DNA of 64,000 nt, taken from contig SLBA01000042.1 of the NCBI GenBank assembly GCA_007126575.1, positions 1-64,000 on the forward strand, written 5' to 3'. The translations under genes and the position numbers were made by a program. The notes below the pieces were generated by a model. It was not told where the DNA came from and did no database searches. It saw only the letters and a list, made by a program, of their open reading frames with translations. Of the stretch, positions 61,296-64,000 are shown piece after piece (positions within the stretch are counted from its first letter, which is position 1; the number at the start of each line of letters is the position of its first letter). The stretch is from Gemmatimonadota bacterium (lineage in GTDB: Bacteria; Gemmatimonadota; Gemmatimonadetes; Longimicrobiales; Gaopeijiaceae).

Positions 61296-62585
61296 ATGAC
61301 CCTGTCGGCTCCGAATCTCGTCAGACTGCGAAGCACCCTGGGACCCGGCCTCCTTTGGGCCGCGGCGGCCATCGGGGTCTCGCACCTGGTCCAGTCGACC
61401 CGCGCCGGGGCGGATGGCGGCTTCGCGCTGGTCTGGGTGGTGCTCGTGGCACTCGCGGTGAAGTACCCCTTCTTCGAGTTCGGTCCGCGATACGCCGCCG
61501 CGACCGGCGAGAGTCTGGTCGAGGGCTACCGGAGGCTGGGGCGCTGGGGGGTCTGGCTCTACCTCCTGATCACCCTCAGCACCGCGCTGATCGTCCAGTC
61601 GGCGGTGGTGCTCTTCACCTCGTTCCTCCTGGCCGCGGTCCTCGGCGTCGAATGGCCGATGGCGGTGGCGGGAGGCGTGGTGCTGACGGGATGCGGACTC
61701 CTTCTCCTGATCGGGCGCTTCCGGGCGCTCGACCGCACCATCAAGGTCGTGCTGGCCGCGCTCGCGCTGTGCACGATGGTCGCCGCGGCGCTGACGCTGC
61801 CGCGCATGGGCGAGGCGACCTTCACCCCCTGGCCCCTCGAGGGGAGTGCCGCGGTCGGCTGGATCTTCGTGCTGGCCCTGGTTGGGTGGATGCCCTCGGC
61901 GATCGACATCTCGGTCTGGAGCTCCCTGTGGACGCTCGCGCGCAACCGGAGCTCCGGGGTCACAGCCACCCTGCGCGAGGCCCTCTTCGACTTCCGCCTG
62001 GGCTACCTGGGCACCGGCGTCATCGCGCTGGCCTTTCTCACCCTGGGGGCCACCGTCATGTACACGGCCGAGGTGCGCTTCAGCCCCGAGGGCGGTGTCT
62101 TCTCGCTCCAGCTGGTGGATCTCTATGCGGCCACCCTCGGGAGCTGGTCCCGTCCCGTGATCCTGATCGCCGTTCTCACGACGATGTTCTCGACCTCGCT
62201 CACGGTGATGGACGGGTTCCCCCGCGCGATCGCACGCTCCGTCCAGGTCCTGCGGGAGTGGGATCCGGAGAGCCGCGAGGACACCGGCGCCGGACACGAA
62301 GAGGCCGGGCGGATCTACTGGGTGGCGCTGGTGGTCCTGGCGGCCTTGACCGTCGTGGTCTTCGCCCAGTTCGCCGGAACGCTCACGACGATGGTGGACT
62401 TCGCCACCCTCGTCACCTTCGTGACCGCCCCGGTGCTGGGGTACCTGAACCTGAGGGCCGTTACCCTTCCGACCATGCCCGAGGCCGCGCGCCCGGGCCC
62501 CCTGCTGAGGGGCTTCGCGTGGGTCGGGCTCGGGCTCATGAGCCTGATCGCGGCCATCTTCGTGGGGAGCCTGCTGATGCGGTAG
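61296..62585 (+). CDS. Divergent NRAMP-family metal transporter
   Basis: A 429-residue membrane protein with about eleven hydrophobic segments and the overall NRAMP fold: LGPGLLWAAAAIGVSHLVQSTRAGADGGFALVWVVLVAL at the start, VMDGFPRAIARSVQVL late. The two metal-binding signatures are altered. Canonical DPGN in helix 1 is here GVSH, and the MPH of helix 6 is MPS (LVGWMPSAIDISVW). The helix-1 phrase SHLVQSTRAGA recurs in a non-canonical NRAMP branch of Bacteroidota-like bacteria, from memory. Transport of a different cation, or a different mechanism, is likely. The ATG at 61296 gives a family-like N-terminus. It is divergent from the large exported protein. Confidence 0.82.
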   Translation: MTLSAPNLVRLRSTLGPGLLWAAAAIGVSHLVQSTRAGADGGFALVWVVLVALAVKYPFFEFGPRYAAATGESLVEGYRRLGRWGVWLYLLITLSTALIVQSAVVLFTSFLLAAVLGVEWPMAVAGGVVLTGCGLLLLIGRFRALDRTIKVVLAALALCTMVAAALTLPRMGEATFTPWPLEGSAAVGWIFVLALVGWMPSAIDISVWSSLWTLARNRSSGVTATLREALFDFRLGYLGTGVIALAFLTLGATVMYTAEVRFSPEGGVFSLQLVDLYAATLGSWSRPVILIAVLTTMFSTSLTVMDGFPRAIARSVQVLREWDPESREDTGAGHEEAGRIYWVALVVLAALTVVVFAQFAGTLTTMVDFATLVTFVTAPVLGYLNLRAVTLPTMPEAARPGPLLRGFAWVGLGLMSLIAAIFVGSLLMR

Positions 62586-62615
62586 TGTGCGTCAGTCCGG
62601 CTCCCTCCGCCCCCG

Positions 62616-63080
62616 TCAGCCCCCGTCGCCCGCCGCCTCGACGGTGAATTCCTGGCTGACGTAGAACCGCTCCCCCTGGGTCTCGAAGGTCGAGATCCGG
62701 TAGGTGCCCTCGACACCCATGAATTCCCGCAGTTCGAAGATCTCGGTGACCACCTCTCCGGGACCGATGTTGTCGAAGCCCCGGGTCAGGAATCCGCAGC
62801 CTTCGGTGAAACCCGGCAGCTCCTCTTCCCAGGTCTCGAAGACCCGGCCCAGGGCCTCCCACCCCCCGGGCCCGCTGCGCTCCACCGGGGCGCAGTAGAG
62901 CGATCGGTAACGCACGGTCATGGTGTCCTCGTTGACCAGTCGCAGCTCTCCAATCCCTCCGACCAAATATGCCGTGGTGTCGACCGTCAGGGTCAGACGA
63001 GGGCCCACCTCGGCCTCGGTCCCGGAGTCGCACCCGACGATCGCCAGCCCCAGGATGGCCGCCAGGATGATCGCGCGCAT
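62616..63080 (-). CDS. Small lipoprotein, BsuPI-like beta domain
   Basis: A 154-residue lipoprotein. The signal RAIILAAILGLAIVGC carries the lipobox IVGC and the Cys is near residue 17. The mature domain (PRLTLTVDTTAYLVGGIGELRLVNEDTMTVRYRS...YRISTFETQGERFYVSQEFTVE) has the immunoglobulin-like order seen in BsuPI and similar inhibitor domains. Function unknown. An in-frame ATG at 63188 has a better ribosome-binding site (GGAG), but it would place 36 non-hydrophobic residues before the signal, so 63080 is preferred. The inverted repeat at 63261-63280 lies upstream. Confidence 0.65.
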   Translation of the reverse strand: MRAIILAAILGLAIVGCDSGTEAEVGPRLTLTVDTTAYLVGGIGELRLVNEDTMTVRYRSLYCAPVERSGPGGWEALGRVFETWEEELPGFTEGCGFLTRGFDNIGPGEVVTEIFELREFMGVEGTYRISTFETQGERFYVSQEFTVEAAGDGG

Positions 63081-63260
63081 CAGGGCCCGCCCGGCACCGT
63101 TCCCGCGCCCGACATCGTCCCCGCTCCCCGCACCGCCCTCCGACACCGCGGGAAGAGTCGTGAACCTCGAACGAGCGATGGGTTTCATGACGGAATCTCC
63201 AGATGTGGAACACGAGTCAGCGGGCTCGCCGGCATCGGACCGAAAATCGGGCCGCCTCGA

Positions 63261-63280
63261 TTGTGATGGGTTTTTCACAA
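63261..63280. promoter_or_regulatory. Inverted repeat TTGTGA-N8-TCACAA
   Basis: Perfect 6-bp arms separated by 8 bp, in a low-GC patch between the lipoprotein gene and recQ. CRP/FNR-family sites have 6-bp spacing between TGTGA and TCACA, so this is a possible but atypical operator for either gene. Confidence 0.5.
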
Positions 63281-63436
63281 TAACGACCGAGCGGCCGCAA
63301 CGAAATGCGGCACGGGCAGGGTGCCCTCGACTCCTCCGCCCATGTTCCCGCACCCGACCGCGCATTAGTCTAGAGGGACCCGGCGCCCCACCCCCGCGAT
63401 GATCCGCCGACCTCTGCCCTCTCGTTCCGATCCGTC

Positions 63437-64000
63437 ATGCCCGAGTCGAGCAGCACCGCATCTCTCGCCCCCCGCGCGGTCCTTCAGAAGGTCTTCGGGT
63501 TCCCGGACTTTCGCCCGGGACAGCGCGAGGTCGTCGAAGCCGTCCTCGAGGGGCACGACTGCATTGCCATCATGCCCACGGGAGCGGGAAAGTCGCTCAC
63601 CTACCAGCTCCCGGCCCGGATCCTGAGTGGGACGACCCTCGTCATCTCTCCCCTGATCAGCCTCATGAAGGACCAGGTCGACGCCCTCAAGGACCTGGGA
63701 TTCAGAGCTGAGGCGATCAACTCGAGCCTCGACTTCGACGAGCGCGAGGCCCGGCTCGATGCACTGCGGCGAGGGGAGCTGGAGCTGGTCTACCTGGCCC
63801 CGGAAGCCCTCGAAGGCCGACTCCGGAGCTTCCTGATCGAGAAGTGCCCGATCTCGCTCCTGGTGGTCGACGAAGCACACTGCATCAGCCAGTGGGGCCA
63901 CGACTTCCGCCCCTCGTACCGCCGCCTTCAGGGACTCAGCCGGGAACTCGACGTTCCGGTGCTCGCCCTGACCGCCACCGCCACCCGCCGGGTCGCCGCC
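63437..64000 (+). CDS. recQ: ATP-dependent DNA helicase RecQ (N-terminal part, cut by window end)
   Basis: The first 188 codons of a RecQ-family DEAH-type helicase; the reading frame is still open at the window edge. [20 protein letters not shown] is motif 0, [15 protein letters not shown] carries the Walker A GAGKS (49-53), [17 protein letters not shown] is motif Ia, DEAH sits at 145-148, followed by [16 protein letters not shown] and [11 protein letters not shown] (motif III). RecQ unwinds recombination and stalled-fork DNA. The start ATG at 63437 gives the family N-terminus. No neighbours downstream can be seen. Confidence 0.95.
   Translation, partial: MPESSSTASLAPRAVLQKVFGFPDFRPGQREVVEAVLEGHDCIAIMPTGAGKSLTYQLPARILSGTTLVISPLISLMKDQVDALKDLGFRAEAINSSLDFDEREARLDALRRGELELVYLAPEALEGRLRSFLIEKCPISLLVVDEAHCISQWGHDFRPSYRRLQGLSRELDVPVLALTATATRRVAA

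Overview
The window reads as chromosome of a high-GC, diderm (Gram-negative) bacterium. The outer-membrane machinery (a TamA/TamB pair, several beta-barrel proteins, lipoproteins), many signal peptides ending in AQ, a menaquinone pathway, carotenoid genes, a BlaI/M56 pair carrying TonB-plug-like domains and a membrane-anchored BTAD/SARP-type regulator together suggest the phylum Gemmatimonadota. That assignment is inference; there is no rRNA in the window to confirm it. Only one tRNA was found. I saw no phage, insertion sequence, CRISPR array or other mobile element. Genes are packed tightly, with many ATGA/GTGA/TGATG overlaps, so this is ordinary core and soft-accessory chromosome.

Layout. 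1-5.3 kb: tRNA-Ala, proline dehydrogenase, an unrecognised 56-residue protein with its own terminator, and a 1226-residue BTAD-ATPase-transmembrane-LamG-like fusion regulator. 5.7-15 kb: a parvulin-type lipoprotein and an M50-like membrane protease, then tamA-tamB on the other strand. 15.2-17.5 kb: blaI and an M56 peptidase with two tandem plug-like domains. 17.5-17.85 kb: a free-standing transcription unit with an extended Shine-Dalgarno, a 20-codon ORF, a multi-hairpin fold and a terminator; this is the best candidate in the window for something undescribed. 17.9-21.7 kb: thioredoxin-like protein, BtuF-like binding protein, an MhqE/MhqD-like dioxygenase-hydrolase pair and a lone receiver domain. 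21.8-26.7 kb: an Att/Lol-type ABC exporter with a CrtC-like lipocalin, and greA. 27-29.7 kb: merC-fur with a palindromic operator, then purE-purK. 29.8-35.3 kb: a TerB-acyl-CoA oxidase fusion, DUF411, lycopene cyclase and a CrtI/CrtO-type carotenoid oxidoreductase.

35.4-45.1 kb: an outer-membrane protein, tyrS, and the menaquinone operon menF-menD-menB-menA-menE (no menC or menH here). 45.3-49.7 kb: a CPA2 antiporter fused to USP-like and EIIA domains, a CTP-type lipid kinase, and a porin with an operator-like palindrome. 49.7-63.1 kb: mostly secreted or envelope proteins of unknown function, with a metallophosphoesterase, a large group II amino-acid decarboxylase and a divergent NRAMP-family transporter. 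The window ends inside recQ.

Working together, the genes describe an aerobic, menaquinone-using, carotenoid-containing cell with a well-developed outer membrane. Start codons were chosen from ribosome-binding sites, signal peptides and overlaps. Family assignments rest on motifs read by eye and have not been checked against any database.
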